A stretch of 64,000 nucleotides of DNA, taken from NCBI GenBank assembly GCA_913776825.1, contig CAJYPV010000004.1:1-64000 (forward strand), read 5' to 3'. The position numbers and the translations under genes were made by a program. Under the pieces are notes generated by a model. It worked only from the letters and a program-made list of their open reading frames with translations. It did no database searches and had not been told where the DNA came from. This document shows positions 17,017 through 28,818 of this stretch, piece by piece. Positions within the stretch are counted from its first letter, which is position 1. Every line of letters begins with the position of its first letter. Source of the DNA: Burkholderiaceae bacterium. Lineage in GTDB: Bacteria; Pseudomonadota; Gammaproteobacteria; Burkholderiales; Burkholderiaceae_C.

Positions 17017-20000
17017 TCAGATGCCGTCCGCGTTCCGGGCCGACGGACCGTCGAGTTCATGCGCATGCATCTTGCGCTGGCGTTCGCTGCCCTTGAAGAA
17101 GCGGCGCACGACCAGGAAGAACACCGGCACGAAGACCACGGCCAGCACGGTCGCGGTGATCATTCCGGACAGCACGCCGGTGCCGATGGCACGCTGGCTG
17201 GCCGCACCGGCGCCACTGGCGAAGAACAGCGGCGTCACGCCCAGGATGAAGGCCATCGAGGTCATGATGATCGGGCGGAAGCGCAGATGCGCCGCTTCCA
17301 GGATCGACTCGATCAGGCCCTTGCCTTGCGCCTGCAGGTCTTTCGCGAACTCGATGATCAGAATCGCGTTCTTCGCCGACAGGCCGATGATGGTGATCAG
17401 GCCGACCTTGAAGTAGACGTCGTTCGGCATGCCGCGCAAGGTCGCACCGGCGAGCGCGCCCAGCAGGCCGAGCGGCACCACCAGGATCACCGCCAGCGGG
17501 ATCGACCAGCTTTCATACAGCGCGGCCAGGCACAGGAACACCGCCAGCAGCGAGAACGCCAGCAGGATGCCGGCCTGCGAGCCCGACAGCTGCTCTTCAC
17601 GCGACAGACCGGTCCATTCGAAGCCGATGCCGGGCGGGAGCTGGGCGATCATGTTTTCCAGTTCCTTCATCGCCTGACCGGACGACGCACCCGGCGCCGG
17701 ATCGCCGGCCAACCGCATTGCCGGATAGCCGTTGTACCGGGTGGCCTGCATCTGGCCGGTGATCCAGCGGCTGGTGGCGAAGGCCGACACCGGCACGCTG
17801 GTGCCCGACGCATTGGTGACGTTGAGCTTGAGCACGTCTTCCGGCGTCGAGCGGCGCGCGGCGTCTGCCTGCACCACGACGCGCTGCATGCGGCCGCTGC
17901 TCGGGAAGTCGTTCACATAGCTGGAGCCCAGCTGCGTGCCCAGCACCCGGGCGATGGTGTCGAAGCTCACGCCCAGCGCCTGCGCCTTGGCGCGGTCGAT
18001 GTCGATCTGCAGTTGCGGCGCATCTTCCAGGCCGTCCGGTCGGATGGTGGCGATCAGCTTGTTCTTGGACGCCATGCCCATCAGCTGGTTGCGGGCGTTG
18101 AGCAGCGCCTCGTGGCCGAGCCCGCCGCGATCCTGCAACCGCAGCGCGAAGCCGGTGGCATTGCCGAGTTCCTGGATCGGTGGGGGCGACAGCGGGAAGA
18201 CGAAGGCATCGCGCACGCCCATCATCATCGCGCCCATGACGCGACCAGCCACGGCCGAGGCCGCATGCTCGGCGCCCTTGCGCTCGTCCCAGGGCTTGAG
18301 CGGCACGAAGATCAGCGCCGCGTTCTGGCCCTGGCCGGAGAACGAGAAACCGATCACGCCGATGGTGTCGGCCACTTCGGGCTGCTTGTGCAGGAACTCT
18401 TCGACCGTGGCCACTGCCGCTTCGGTGCGGTTGGAGGTCGCGCCCGGAGGCAGCTGCACGTTGACGATCAGGTAACCCTGGTCTTCATTGGGCAGGAAGC
18501 TGGTGGGCATGCGGACATACAACCAGCCCACCACCGCCACGACCGCGACGAAGGCGACCATCATCGAGCCGCTGCGCTTGAGCAGTCGCGCGACCCAGCC
18601 TTCATAGCCCTTGGCGGTGCGGGAGAAGCCGCGGTTGAACCAGCCGAAGAAGCCGCGCTTCTCGTGGTGATGGCCGGCATCCACCGGCTTGAGCAGCGTG
18701 GCGCACAGCGCGGGCGTCAGCGACAGCGCCATCAGCGCGGACAGCGCCATCGAGGCCACCATCGCCAGCGAGAACTGACGATAGATGTTGCCGACCGAGC
18801 CGGCGAAGAAGGCCATCGGGATGAACACCGCGATCAGCACCGTGGTGATGCCGATGATCGCGCCGGAGATCTGGCTCATCGCCTTGCGGGTGGCCTCACG
18901 CGGGGAGAGTCCCTCCTCGCTCATGATGCGCTCGACGTTCTCCACCACGACGATCGCATCGTCGACCAGGATGCCGATCGCCAGCACCATGCCGAACAGG
19001 GTCAGCACGTTGATGGAGAAGCCCATCATCAGCATGATCCCGAAGGTGCCCAGCAGCGCCACCGGCACCACCAGCGTGGGGATGAGCGTGTAGCGCCAGT
19101 CCTGCAGGAACAGGAACATCACCAGGAACACCAGCACGATGGCTTCCACCAGCGTGTGCACGACTTGCTCGATGGAGATGCTGACAAACTTGGACGAATC
19201 GTAGGGAACGTTGTATTCCACGCCGGCCGGGAAGAACTTCTTGAGCTCTTCCATGCGCGCCTTCACCGCTTTCGCCGTGCCCAGCGCATTGCCGGTCGGC
19301 GACAGCTGCACGCCGACGCCAGTCGAGGGCTTGCCGTTCAGTCGGGCATAGGTGCCGTAGCTCTGGCCGCCCAGCTCGATGCGCGCCACGTCCTTCAGAC
19401 GGACGGTGGAGCCGTCGGTGTTGGCCCGCAGAACGATGTTGCCGAACTGCTCCTTGTTTTCCAGCTGGCCCTTGACCACGATGGTCGCGGACATGGTCTG
19501 GCTGCTGGTGTTGGGACGGTCACCCAGCACACCCGCCGGCACCAGCGCGTTCTGCGCGGTGATGGCGGCATTCACCTCGGCGGGGCTGAGGTTGAAGGAC
19601 TGCATCTTGGCCGGATCCAGCCAGATGCGCATCGCCTGTTCAGAGCCGAACAGCTGGGCCTGACCGACGCCGGGAATCCGCTGGATTTCCGGCACGACGT
19701 TGCGGGCGGCGTAGTCGCCCAGCGCGATCGGGTCCATCGAGCCGTCCTTGGACGACATCGTCACGAACAGCAGGAAGTTCGAGCGGGCCTTGTCGACCCG
19801 CACGCCCTGCTGCGTCACCGCCGCCGGCAGGCGCGGGGTCGCGCGCGAGAGGCGGTTCTGGACTTCCACCTGCGCCAGGTCGATGTTGGTGCCCGATTCG
19901 AAGGTCACCGTGATCGCGCCGGTGCCGTTGGCCTGGCTGACCGACTCCATGTAGGCGAGGCCGGGGGCGCCGTTGAGCTCCTGCTCGATGACGGAGATCA

Positions 20001-20181
20001 CCGCCTCGTCCAGCGTCTTGGCCGACGCGCCCGGATAGGCGACGTTGATGGACAGCGACGGCGGTGCGACGGTCGGGTACTGGGCAATCGGCAACTGCGT
20101 GATCGCCACGCCGCCGAAGACCAGGATGAAGAGTGCGATCACCCACGCAAAGATGGGGCGATCAATGAAGAAACGTGCCAT
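17017..20181 (-). CDS. RND efflux pump, AcrB/HAE-1 type permease
   Basis: 1054 residues from ATG 20181 (MARFFIDRPIFAWVIALFI, the canonical HAE-1 start). Proton-relay aspartates are present in TM4 (GILVDDAIVVVENVER). Other landmarks: QLPIAQYPTVAPP, the long periplasmic loops, SFSGQGQNAALIFVPLKPW, GxxxKNAILIIEFAKDL. It exports hydrophobic drugs, dyes or solvents by proton antiport as a trimer with the adjacent fusion protein and outer-membrane channel. The closest functional types are AcrB, MexB and TtgB; substrate range cannot be read here. It lies 29 bp after the fusion-protein gene. Confidence 0.97.
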   Translation of the reverse strand: MARFFIDRPIFAWVIALFILVFGGVAITQLPIAQYPTVAPPSLSINVAYPGASAKTLDEAVISVIEQELNGAPGLAYMESVSQANGTGAITVTFESGTNIDLAQVEVQNRLSRATPRLPAAVTQQGVRVDKARSNFLLFVTMSSKDGSMDPIALGDYAARNVVPEIQRIPGVGQAQLFGSEQAMRIWLDPAKMQSFNLSPAEVNAAITAQNALVPAGVLGDRPNTSSQTMSATIVVKGQLENKEQFGNIVLRANTDGSTVRLKDVARIELGGQSYGTYARLNGKPSTGVGVQLSPTGNALGTAKAVKARMEELKKFFPAGVEYNVPYDSSKFVSISIEQVVHTLVEAIVLVFLVMFLFLQDWRYTLIPTLVVPVALLGTFGIMLMMGFSINVLTLFGMVLAIGILVDDAIVVVENVERIMSEEGLSPREATRKAMSQISGAIIGITTVLIAVFIPMAFFAGSVGNIYRQFSLAMVASMALSALMALSLTPALCATLLKPVDAGHHHEKRGFFGWFNRGFSRTAKGYEGWVARLLKRSGSMMVAFVAVVAVVGWLYVRMPTSFLPNEDQGYLIVNVQLPPGATSNRTEAAVATVEEFLHKQPEVADTIGVIGFSFSGQGQNAALIFVPLKPWDERKGAEHAASAVAGRVMGAMMMGVRDAFVFPLSPPPIQELGNATGFALRLQDRGGLGHEALLNARNQLMGMASKNKLIATIRPDGLEDAPQLQIDIDRAKAQALGVSFDTIARVLGTQLGSSYVNDFPSSGRMQRVVVQADAARRSTPEDVLKLNVTNASGTSVPVSAFATSRWITGQMQATRYNGYPAMRLAGDPAPGASSGQAMKELENMIAQLPPGIGFEWTGLSREEQLSGSQAGILLAFSLLAVFLCLAALYESWSIPLAVILVVPLGLLGALAGATLRGMPNDVYFKVGLITIIGLSAKNAILIIEFAKDLQAQGKGLIESILEAAHLRFRPIIMTSMAFILGVTPLFFASGAGAASQRAIGTGVLSGMITATVLAVVFVPVFFLVVRRFFKGSERQRKMHAHELDGPSARNADGI

Positions 20182-20210
20182 GTCTTGGATCCTTCCCGAG
20201 CGTCAGGCGC

Positions 20211-21464
20211 TCAGTGAATGGCCGCGGCGGAGGCCGCCGGCGCGGCGCCGGAGGCCGCGCTGGCCGCCGAGAACGGGACCGGATTGACCGGGGCGCCGGG
20301 GACCATCATCTTTTGGAAGCCGTCGGCGATGACGCGCTCGCCGGCCTTCAGGCCTTCCAGCACCACCCACTGGTTGCCGATGGCGTTGCCGACCTTGATC
20401 TTGCGCGGCACCGGCTTGTTGTCCGCGCCGACCACCAGCACGGTGTCGCCCGCCGTGCCGCGGGTCACGGCTTGCTGCGGCAGCATGATGGCCGCCGGCA
20501 ATTCGGCCTGCGCCACCCGCACCCGCACATACTGGCCGGGCAGCAGCAGCCCGTCGTTGTTGGGCACTTCGGCGCGCAGGGTCACCTGACCGGAGGTCGG
20601 GTCCACCGTCAGATCGGTGAACAGCAGCTTGCCGGGACGGCCGTAGACCGAGCCGTCATCCAGCACGATCTCCACCTGCGCGGCATTGGCGCCGGCGCTG
20701 CGCAACTGACCTGCGGCCAGGGCGCGGCGCATGGTCTGCACTTCGTTGGCGGACTGGGTGAAGTTGACGTAGACACTGCTGACCTGCTGGATCAGCGCGA
20801 GCTGGGTGGCATCAGCCGATCCCACCAGCGCGCCTTCGGTCACCAGCGCGCGGCCGATGCGGCCCGAGATCGGCGCGTAGACGTGGGCATAGTCCAGGCT
20901 CAGCTTGGCCTGCACCACCGACGCCTTGGCGGCGGCGACATCGGCTTCGGCCGACTTGGCGGTGGCCACCGAGCTGATGTATTCCTGCTGGCTGATCGCC
21001 TTCGCATCGGCCAGCGGCTTGTTGCGCTCGGCCTGCGCCGAGGCCTGCGCCAGGTTGGCTTGCGCCTTGGCCAGGGTGGCGTTGGCGCTGTCCAGCGCGG
21101 CTTGATAGGGCGCGGGGTCGATCAGGAAGAGCGCCTGGCCCGCCTTGACCTCGGAACCTTCGGTGAACAGGCGCTTGAGCACCACGCCGTTCACTCGCGC
21201 GCGCACCTGCGCGGTGCGCAGCGCTTCCACCCGACCTGGGAGCTCGGATTGCAGCGCCACGGGCTGGGTGCCGACCGTCACCACGCCGACATTGGCGGGC
21301 GGCATGCCCCCCGCCGGCGCGGCGCCCGCCTTTTCATCCTTGCTGCAAGCGGTCAGCACCGCCGCGAGGGACACCACCAGCGGCAGCAGATACAACAAGC
21401 GCGCACCGGCCTGCAGGCGCGGCGTCGACCCCGACGATTCGTGAGACAGAGGCAAAGACGTCAC
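20211..21464 (-). CDS. RND efflux membrane fusion protein (AcrA/MexA type lipoprotein)
   Basis: 417 residues from GTG 21464, supported by GAGAGGA eight bases upstream; the open frame continues further up without a ribosome site. Lipoprotein signal ending LTAC (C40). Then come the fusion-protein blocks: SELPGRVEALRTAQVRARVNGVVLKRLFTEGSEVKAGQALFLIDPAPY, a long coiled-coil hairpin (about 110-180), DYAHVYAPISGRIGRALVTEGALV, and the beta-barrel part LLLPGQYVRVRV. Ends with an Ala/Ser-rich tail. It bridges the inner-membrane pump and OprM-like channel. It is the first gene of the operon, transcribed away from the divergent repressor. Confidence 0.95.
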   Translation of the reverse strand: MTSLPLSHESSGSTPRLQAGARLLYLLPLVVSLAAVLTACSKDEKAGAAPAGGMPPANVGVVTVGTQPVALQSELPGRVEALRTAQVRARVNGVVLKRLFTEGSEVKAGQALFLIDPAPYQAALDSANATLAKAQANLAQASAQAERNKPLADAKAISQQEYISSVATAKSAEADVAAAKASVVQAKLSLDYAHVYAPISGRIGRALVTEGALVGSADATQLALIQQVSSVYVNFTQSANEVQTMRRALAAGQLRSAGANAAQVEIVLDDGSVYGRPGKLLFTDLTVDPTSGQVTLRAEVPNNDGLLLPGQYVRVRVAQAELPAAIMLPQQAVTRGTAGDTVLVVGADNKPVPRKIKVGNAIGNQWVVLEGLKAGERVIADGFQKMMVPGAPVNPVPFSAASAASGAAPAASAAAIH

Positions 21465-21655
21465 GATGGGATTCCTCTCGAAAGACTGATTGGGTGAAAT
21501 TCTTGGTGTTTTCACGGACTCGCCCGGGGCGACGGCGCTCCTGGGCAAGCCACGGACCTTCCAACGACGGTAGGCAGCGTGGCGAATCGACATCGAATCC
21601 TTCAGGACACGAGCCGGGAACGGCCAACTGGCAGGCGCGAAGGCCCGGAGTATAT

Positions 21656-21677
21656 ACATACATTCGTGCATGTATGT
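21656..21677. promoter_or_regulatory. AcrR-type operator between the pump operon and its repressor
   Basis: A perfect inverted repeat ACATACAT-N6-ATGTATGT lies 24 bp before the TetR gene start and about 190 bp before the pump operon start. It closely resembles the known AcrR operator family (TACATACATT...AATGTATGTA). The nearby AT-rich TATATACATA, unusual in this G+C-rich DNA, probably belongs to the promoter. Confidence 0.8.
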
Positions 21678-21700
21678 TTCTTCACCTAAACTCCTGACTT

Positions 21701-22426
21701 ATGGCACGCCGAACCAAACAGGAAGCTCAGGAAACACGCAGCCGTCTGCTCGACGCGGCAGAGCTGCTTTTTCATGAACGCGGGGTCTCCAAGACCTCGC
21801 TGCAGGACATCGCCCAGGCGGCGGGCGTGACCCGCGGCGCGGTGTACTGGCACTTCGAAGACAAGGTGCAGTTGTTCAACGCCATGATGGAGCGGGCCAC
21901 CATGCCGCTGGAGGAAGGCATCGAAGCCGCCACCTCCCCGTCGCCGGACCGTCCGCTGGAAGACCTCCGCCTGGGGCTGATGAATGTCTTCCACTGCACG
22001 GTGCACAACGCCCGCACCCGGCGCGCCTTCGAGATCGCCAATCTGCGCGTGGAATTCGTCGGCGAAATGGCCACCATCCGCGACCGCAAGGTCGCCGCGC
22101 ACCGCGAATGGACGGCCCATAACCGCGAAGCCTTCGAACGCGCGATCCGGCTCAGGCAGTTGCCCGAAGGCCTGAACACCCAGGAAGCGGCCGTCGGCCT
22201 GATGGCGCTGGTGGGCGGTCTGCTGCACCACTGGATCCTGGATCCCGACGCCTTCGATCTGATCGACATCGGCCAGCGGCGCCTGGAGCATTACCTGTCC
22301 AGCCTGGCCCATCCCGTCGTCAACCGCTTCGCGCCGCTGACCGACACCGAACGCCGCACCCTGGGCCGCCAGGCCGTCTGCGAAGCCAGCAAGCCCTCAC
22401 GGGCCAGCGTCGCCGACGCCACCTGA
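21701..22426 (+). CDS. TetR-family repressor, AcrR/TtgR-like
   Basis: 241 residues. N-terminal HTH: ARRTKQEAQETRSRLLDAAELLFHERGVSKTSLQDIAQAAGVTRGAVYWHFEDKVQLFNAM, almost the AcrR/TtgR/MexR-like signature; a C-terminal ligand-binding domain follows (EIANLRVEFVGEM..., ALVGGLLHHWILDPDAFDL). Divergent from the RND operon across a palindromic operator. It probably represses both directions and releases when drug ligands bind; that is inferred from family and layout. No strong ribosome site precedes the ATG. Length is slightly above the 210-215 of AcrR because of a C-terminal extension. Confidence 0.9.
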   Translation: MARRTKQEAQETRSRLLDAAELLFHERGVSKTSLQDIAQAAGVTRGAVYWHFEDKVQLFNAMMERATMPLEEGIEAATSPSPDRPLEDLRLGLMNVFHCTVHNARTRRAFEIANLRVEFVGEMATIRDRKVAAHREWTAHNREAFERAIRLRQLPEGLNTQEAAVGLMALVGGLLHHWILDPDAFDLIDIGQRRLEHYLSSLAHPVVNRFAPLTDTERRTLGRQAVCEASKPSRASVADAT

Positions 22427-22594
22427 CCCGCCACGCCGCGCCGGGACGGGCGCCCAGCCGCGCGTCGGCCCGGCCCGGCAAGAGACACCAATCGGCGGAT
22501 ATCCGGTGGAAAGCCCCAGGATTATCAGGGCGCTGCTGGGCCGGAAGGGAGCCTGCGGCGACAATACCCGGTTGCCCACGCCCCAGCCGCCGCC

Positions 22595-25162
<2,568 letters not shown>

Positions 25163-25182
25163 CGCGCTGACCCGTCCAAGAC

Positions 25183-25220
25183 AAAGCGCCGCTGCTTTGA
25201 TGCGCGGCGCTTTTCTTTTT
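25183..25220 (+). terminator. Rho-independent terminator after ygiQ
   Basis: Perfect 10-bp stem AAAGCGCCGC/GCGGCGCTTT with an 11-base loop followed by TTTTCTTTTT, 20 bp past the YgiQ stop. Confidence 0.9.
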
Positions 25221-25339
25221 GGATGGGCGGTTGCGACGGAATGGTCAGACCGCGCGGGACGTGACGACAGAACGGCCCATCCGCGTCAAACCGACGTCAG
25301 CGTGACGGCGGCTCTGACGCGTGGCGATCAGCCGCCCGG

Positions 25340-25684
25340 TCAGACCGCGCGATCGCCGGTCTGCGCGCCGCGTGTGCCGGGACGCAGCCATCGCCAGATG
25401 CGTCGTCCAAGACTGAGCCAGGCCCACCAACGGGCCAGTCGGCCGGGTCGACGGAACAGCATCAGCAAGCCGGCCAGGCCGCCCAGCCCGCCGACCGCGC
25501 CGGCGGCATGCCAGCCGCGTGGCAGGCTGCGCAGCAGACGCCACAGCGAATAGCCGCGCTCAGCCCATTGCATCGGTTGCTCCAGCGCGCGCAGGTCGCT
25601 GGCCACGCCCAGCCGCAATTCGGCGCTGCGCAGTTGGAGCTCCAGCTGCCGCAGCTTGAGCCGCTGTTGGGCATCGCGCCACAT
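25340..25684 (-). CDS. YqjK-like small membrane-associated protein
   Basis: 114 residues from ATG 25684, which overlaps the stop of the upstream gene (TGATG); an ATG at 25699 would add five residues. The first 35 residues are charged and helical (RDAQQRLKLRQLELQLRSAELRLGVASDL). A Gly/Ala-rich hydrophobic stretch follows (AAGAVGGLGGLAGLLMLF), then Arg/Trp-rich segments. The name rests on position after a YqjE homologue and general character, not on a strong motif. Function unknown; YqjD/E/K proteins are membrane-associated and in E. coli YqjD binds ribosomes. Confidence 0.55.
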   Translation of the reverse strand: MWRDAQQRLKLRQLELQLRSAELRLGVASDLRALEQPMQWAERGYSLWRLLRSLPRGWHAAGAVGGLGGLAGLLMLFRRPGRLARWWAWLSLGRRIWRWLRPGTRGAQTGDRAV

Positions 25685-26070
25685 CAGCGGGCTCCCCATT
25701 CGCTGTCGAGCGCGCGTCGATCACGGCTCAGCTCGGCCACGCTCGCGGCGAAGGGCGTGCCTTGCGCCAGCTGCTGCCGCGCCCAGCGCCAGCTCAGTCC
25801 CGCCGCCAGCAAGCACAGCAGCCCGAGCCCCAAGCCGAACGGCGCGCGCCAGGCATCGGGCAGCCACATCAAGGCGGCCAGCAGCAACAGCAGCAGCGCG
25901 GTGGCGCCCAGCAACAAGGCCAGCAGCAGACCGGTCAAGGCGGCGAACAGCCGGAGCAGCTCGGCCTGCAATTCCACGCCCAGCAACTCCAGTCGCACCT
26001 TCGCCAGCTCGAGCGTGCGTTCCGCCACGCGGCGCAGCCGATCGGCCAGTCCCCCATCCTGTGCATTCAT
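25684..26070 (-). CDS. YqjE-like (DUF1469, phage-holin-superfamily) membrane protein
   Basis: 128 residues from ATG 26070 (GGAG eight bases upstream). An amphipathic N-terminal helix (DRLRRVAERTLELAKVRLELLGVELQAELLRLF) leads into two strongly hydrophobic segments (LLLALLLGATALLLLLLAALMWL and FGLGLGLLCLLAAGL). This is the YqjE plan: a helix with ELA..RLELLGVE followed by two membrane spans. Overlaps the YqjK-like gene. The usual upstream partner (yqjD) is present but separated by an unrelated gene of about 2.5 kb on the other strand. Confidence 0.75.
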   Translation of the reverse strand: MNAQDGGLADRLRRVAERTLELAKVRLELLGVELQAELLRLFAALTGLLLALLLGATALLLLLLAALMWLPDAWRAPFGLGLGLLCLLAAGLSWRWARQQLAQGTPFAASVAELSRDRRALDSEWGAR

Positions 26071-26230
26071 GTGAAGTTCTCCTCGTCCCTCGCGCTGTCG
26101 GCGTGAACGCTACCACTGAATCGGGGGAAACAGACCCGTCCCGACTGCCCCCGGCGGACCCCTTGGGCTACAGTGCCGGTTAACGTCTGGTTGCGCATGG
26201 AAACGCCGCCGACACACGCAGGGTCCTTCC

Positions 26231-28723
26231 ATGTCCGATCGCCAGTCACCGCCGCATGCCGACGTCGTCGCCGTCGCAGACGTCGCTGACGCTGCGGCCG
26301 TGGACCACGCGGACGACGTGCTGCAATTCCTGGACGACGACGATCCCGCCGCGCTCGGCGGCAGTGCCCTGCCGCATCGGCCGTGGCGCGTGCTGATCGT
26401 CGATGACGACACCGATGTCCACCGCGCCACCGAGCTCGCCATGCAAGGCCTGCTGGTGGAAGGCCAGCCGCTGCAGTTCCTGCATGCGCAATCCGCAGCG
26501 CAAGCACGCCGGATGCTGGTCGAGGAAAACGATCTGGCGGTGGTGCTGCTGGATGTGGTGATGGAATCGGAGGACGCCGGCCTGCAGTTGGTTCGACACA
26601 TCCGCGATGAACTGCAGCAACGCGCAGTGCGCATCGTGCTGCGGACCGGCCAGCCCGGTTATGCGCCTGAGATCGAGACGGTCCAGGCCTACGACATCAA
26701 CGATTACAAGACCAAGTCCGAGCTCACCCGCACCCGGCTCTACACGGTGCTGACGGCGGCGATCCGTTCCTATCGGCAGATCCGCGCGCTGGAGGCGAAT
26801 CGCCAGGGCCTGCAGATGATCGTCGAGGCCAGCACCGAGCTCGGCCGACAGCACGGGCTGACTCGTTTCGCCGATGGCGTGCTGCGCCAGCTGTGCACAT
26901 TGCTCAGCACGCTGCCGGAAGGCCTGGTCTGCGTGCAGGGGCCGCGCGATACCAGCGGCCAATCACGCATCGTCGCGGCGGCGGGCCAGTACAGCTCGCT
27001 GCTGAACCAGACACTGAGCCATGTGCCGCTGCCGCCGGTGCGCGAGCTGCTCGCCCGCTGCCTGCTGCGTCGCGAGACCCAGCATGAACAGGGCCGCACG
27101 GTGCTGTATTTCGGCCTGCCGAGCGGGCGAGCGATGGCGGCGCTGGTCGAAGCGCATCGTGGCCTGGATGACCTGGATCACCAGCTGCTGGGCGCCTTCT
27201 GCTCCAACATCTCGGTCGGACTGGAGAACGTGTTTCTCTACAGCCAGCTGAGTGATCAGGCCTACAACGATCCGCTGCTGCCGCTGCCCAACCGCACCCG
27301 CTTCATCGAGCTGCTGGAACACAACCTCAAGTCGCCCGAGGGCATCACCCTCGCGCTGATCGACCTGGACGACTTCGCCGATGTGAACGATGCCTTCGGC
27401 CATCGCTTCGGCGATCAAGTGTTGCAGGCGGTGGCGCAACGACTCGCCCAGCAGCTCGGCTTCAACACGACGATGGCCCGCATCTCGTCGAATGCCTTCG
27501 GCCTGCTCGGCCCGGATGAGATGGTCAACGGCGAGCGCATCGCCGAGCTGTTCACCGATCCGTTCACCGTGGATGGCGAACGACTGCAGCTGTCCGCCAC
27601 CACCGGCCTGGTGCGACTGGCCCAGTCCCGCATGCTGGGATCGGAACTGTTGCTGGACGCGCAGATCGCGCTCAAGCGCGCGAAGTCGCAGCATCGCGGG
27701 GCGTCGCAGTATTTCTCGTCCGAGATGGGCATCGATGCCCGCGAGCGCTTCAAGCTGCTCAAGGGACTGCGGGCCAGCTTTGAAGAGCGCCGCCTGTTCG
27801 TCGTCTACCAGCCGCAGGTGGACCTGATCACCGAACGCATCATCGGCGCCGAGGCGCTGCTGCGCTGGCGCACGTCGGAGGGGAATTTCGTCCCGCCGGA
27901 TCAATTCATTCCGCTGGCCGAGCAATCCGGCCTGATCGTCCCGATCGGCGAATTTGTGCTGCGCACCGCCTGCTATCAGATCCGGCAACTGCGCGACAGC
28001 GGCTTCGCGGATTTCCGCATCGCGGTGAACATCTCGCTGGCGCAATTCCGTCAGCCCGCCTTCATCGACACGCTGCGTCAGGCGCTGGCTGATGCCGACA
28101 TTCCGGGGGATCTGCTGGAACTCGAGATCACCGAATCGATGGCGATGGAAGAGGTCTCGGCGGTGTTGCGGGTGCTGGAAGAAATCCGCAGCACCGGCGC
28201 GACCGTCGCGATCGATGACTTCGGCACCGGCTTCTCATCGCTCAGCCAGTTGCGTCGGCTGGATGTGGAGCGGCTCAAGATCGACCGTGTCTTCGTGCGT
28301 GAAGCGCAGAGTTCCGCGGCGGGCGCCACGATTGCGCAACTGGTGGTGAACCTCGGTCGCAGCCTCGGCATGCGGGTCGTCGCCGAAGGCATCGAGACTG
28401 AAGAGCAGCGCCAGCATCTGCTGGCGCTGGGCTGCCATGAGGGCCAGGGCTGGCTGTTTGCGCGGCCCATGCCGGCAGAGGATCTGGAACGCTGGCTGCG
28501 CACCCCGCACGCCTGGCAACACGGGTTGCTGAAGGCCGGCGCGGCGCTGAACGCGCCCGATGCCGCCGCCGGGCTCCCAACGGATGCGAATGCGCCGATG
28601 CCGACCGGAACGGGGCTGGCCGTCAATCCGACCAGCGCGCATGACGCGGGAAGCGCCAGCCACCTGCCCGTCGCGGGCGCCGCGCCTGAGCAGAATCCCG
28701 CCAAGGCCCTCAGCAGCGAGTGA
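26231..28723 (+). CDS. Receiver-DUF3369-GGDEF-EAL protein, probable c-di-GMP phosphodiesterase
   Basis: 830 residues. An acidic N-terminus precedes a receiver domain (VLIVDDDTDVHRA with D58-D60, phospho-acceptor D108 in LLDVVM, LRTG, YKTKSE). A DUF3369 sensor-like segment (about 180-345) is next, then a GGDEF domain with its signature lost (ISSNAF in place of GGDEF), then a complete EAL domain. In the EAL domain E541 lies in GAEALLRW and D662-D663 in DDFGTG, with ELEITES and NISLAQF present. A c-di-GMP phosphodiesterase switched by phosphorylation is expected, the GGDEF part being regulatory. No histidine kinase is adjacent. The gene sits between yqjD and yqjE on the opposite strand. Confidence 0.9.
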   Translation: MSDRQSPPHADVVAVADVADAAAVDHADDVLQFLDDDDPAALGGSALPHRPWRVLIVDDDTDVHRATELAMQGLLVEGQPLQFLHAQSAAQARRMLVEENDLAVVLLDVVMESEDAGLQLVRHIRDELQQRAVRIVLRTGQPGYAPEIETVQAYDINDYKTKSELTRTRLYTVLTAAIRSYRQIRALEANRQGLQMIVEASTELGRQHGLTRFADGVLRQLCTLLSTLPEGLVCVQGPRDTSGQSRIVAAAGQYSSLLNQTLSHVPLPPVRELLARCLLRRETQHEQGRTVLYFGLPSGRAMAALVEAHRGLDDLDHQLLGAFCSNISVGLENVFLYSQLSDQAYNDPLLPLPNRTRFIELLEHNLKSPEGITLALIDLDDFADVNDAFGHRFGDQVLQAVAQRLAQQLGFNTTMARISSNAFGLLGPDEMVNGERIAELFTDPFTVDGERLQLSATTGLVRLAQSRMLGSELLLDAQIALKRAKSQHRGASQYFSSEMGIDARERFKLLKGLRASFEERRLFVVYQPQVDLITERIIGAEALLRWRTSEGNFVPPDQFIPLAEQSGLIVPIGEFVLRTACYQIRQLRDSGFADFRIAVNISLAQFRQPAFIDTLRQALADADIPGDLLELEITESMAMEEVSAVLRVLEEIRSTGATVAIDDFGTGFSSLSQLRRLDVERLKIDRVFVREAQSSAAGATIAQLVVNLGRSLGMRVVAEGIETEEQRQHLLALGCHEGQGWLFARPMPAEDLERWLRTPHAWQHGLLKAGAALNAPDAAAGLPTDANAPMPTGTGLAVNPTSAHDAGSASHLPVAGAAPEQNPAKALSSE

Positions 28724-28737
28724 TCGCTGAAGAGACC

Positions 28738-28792
28738 TAGGGAAGCTCTGCATCACACCTCGGCTCGCGAAGGTGATGCAGAAACTTCCCTA
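28738..28792. repeat. 55-bp perfect-ended inverted repeat (MITE-like or terminator hairpin)
   Basis: Outer arms TAGGGAAG/CTTCCCTA (8 bp) and inner arms TCTGCATCAC/GTGATGCAGA (10 bp) are separated by one or two unpaired bases, with a 16-base loop. It lies between the convergent EAL and yqjD genes. It could end both transcripts, but the length and sharp ends also resemble a dispersed repeat or a miniature transposable element. Confidence 0.7.
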
Positions 28793-28818
28793 ACGCTGCG
28801 GCCTCATGCCGCAGGAGG

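Noticed and set aside
16963..20217. Plus-strand open frame of about 1,084 codons opposite the RND pump
   Set aside because: Shadow frame: low-complexity His/Arg/Asp content, no domain, fully covered by the pump gene.
25684..26070. Phage holin, hence prophage remnant
   Set aside because: The holin-superfamily label applies to YqjE; neighbours are yqjD and yqjK, and no phage genes are present.
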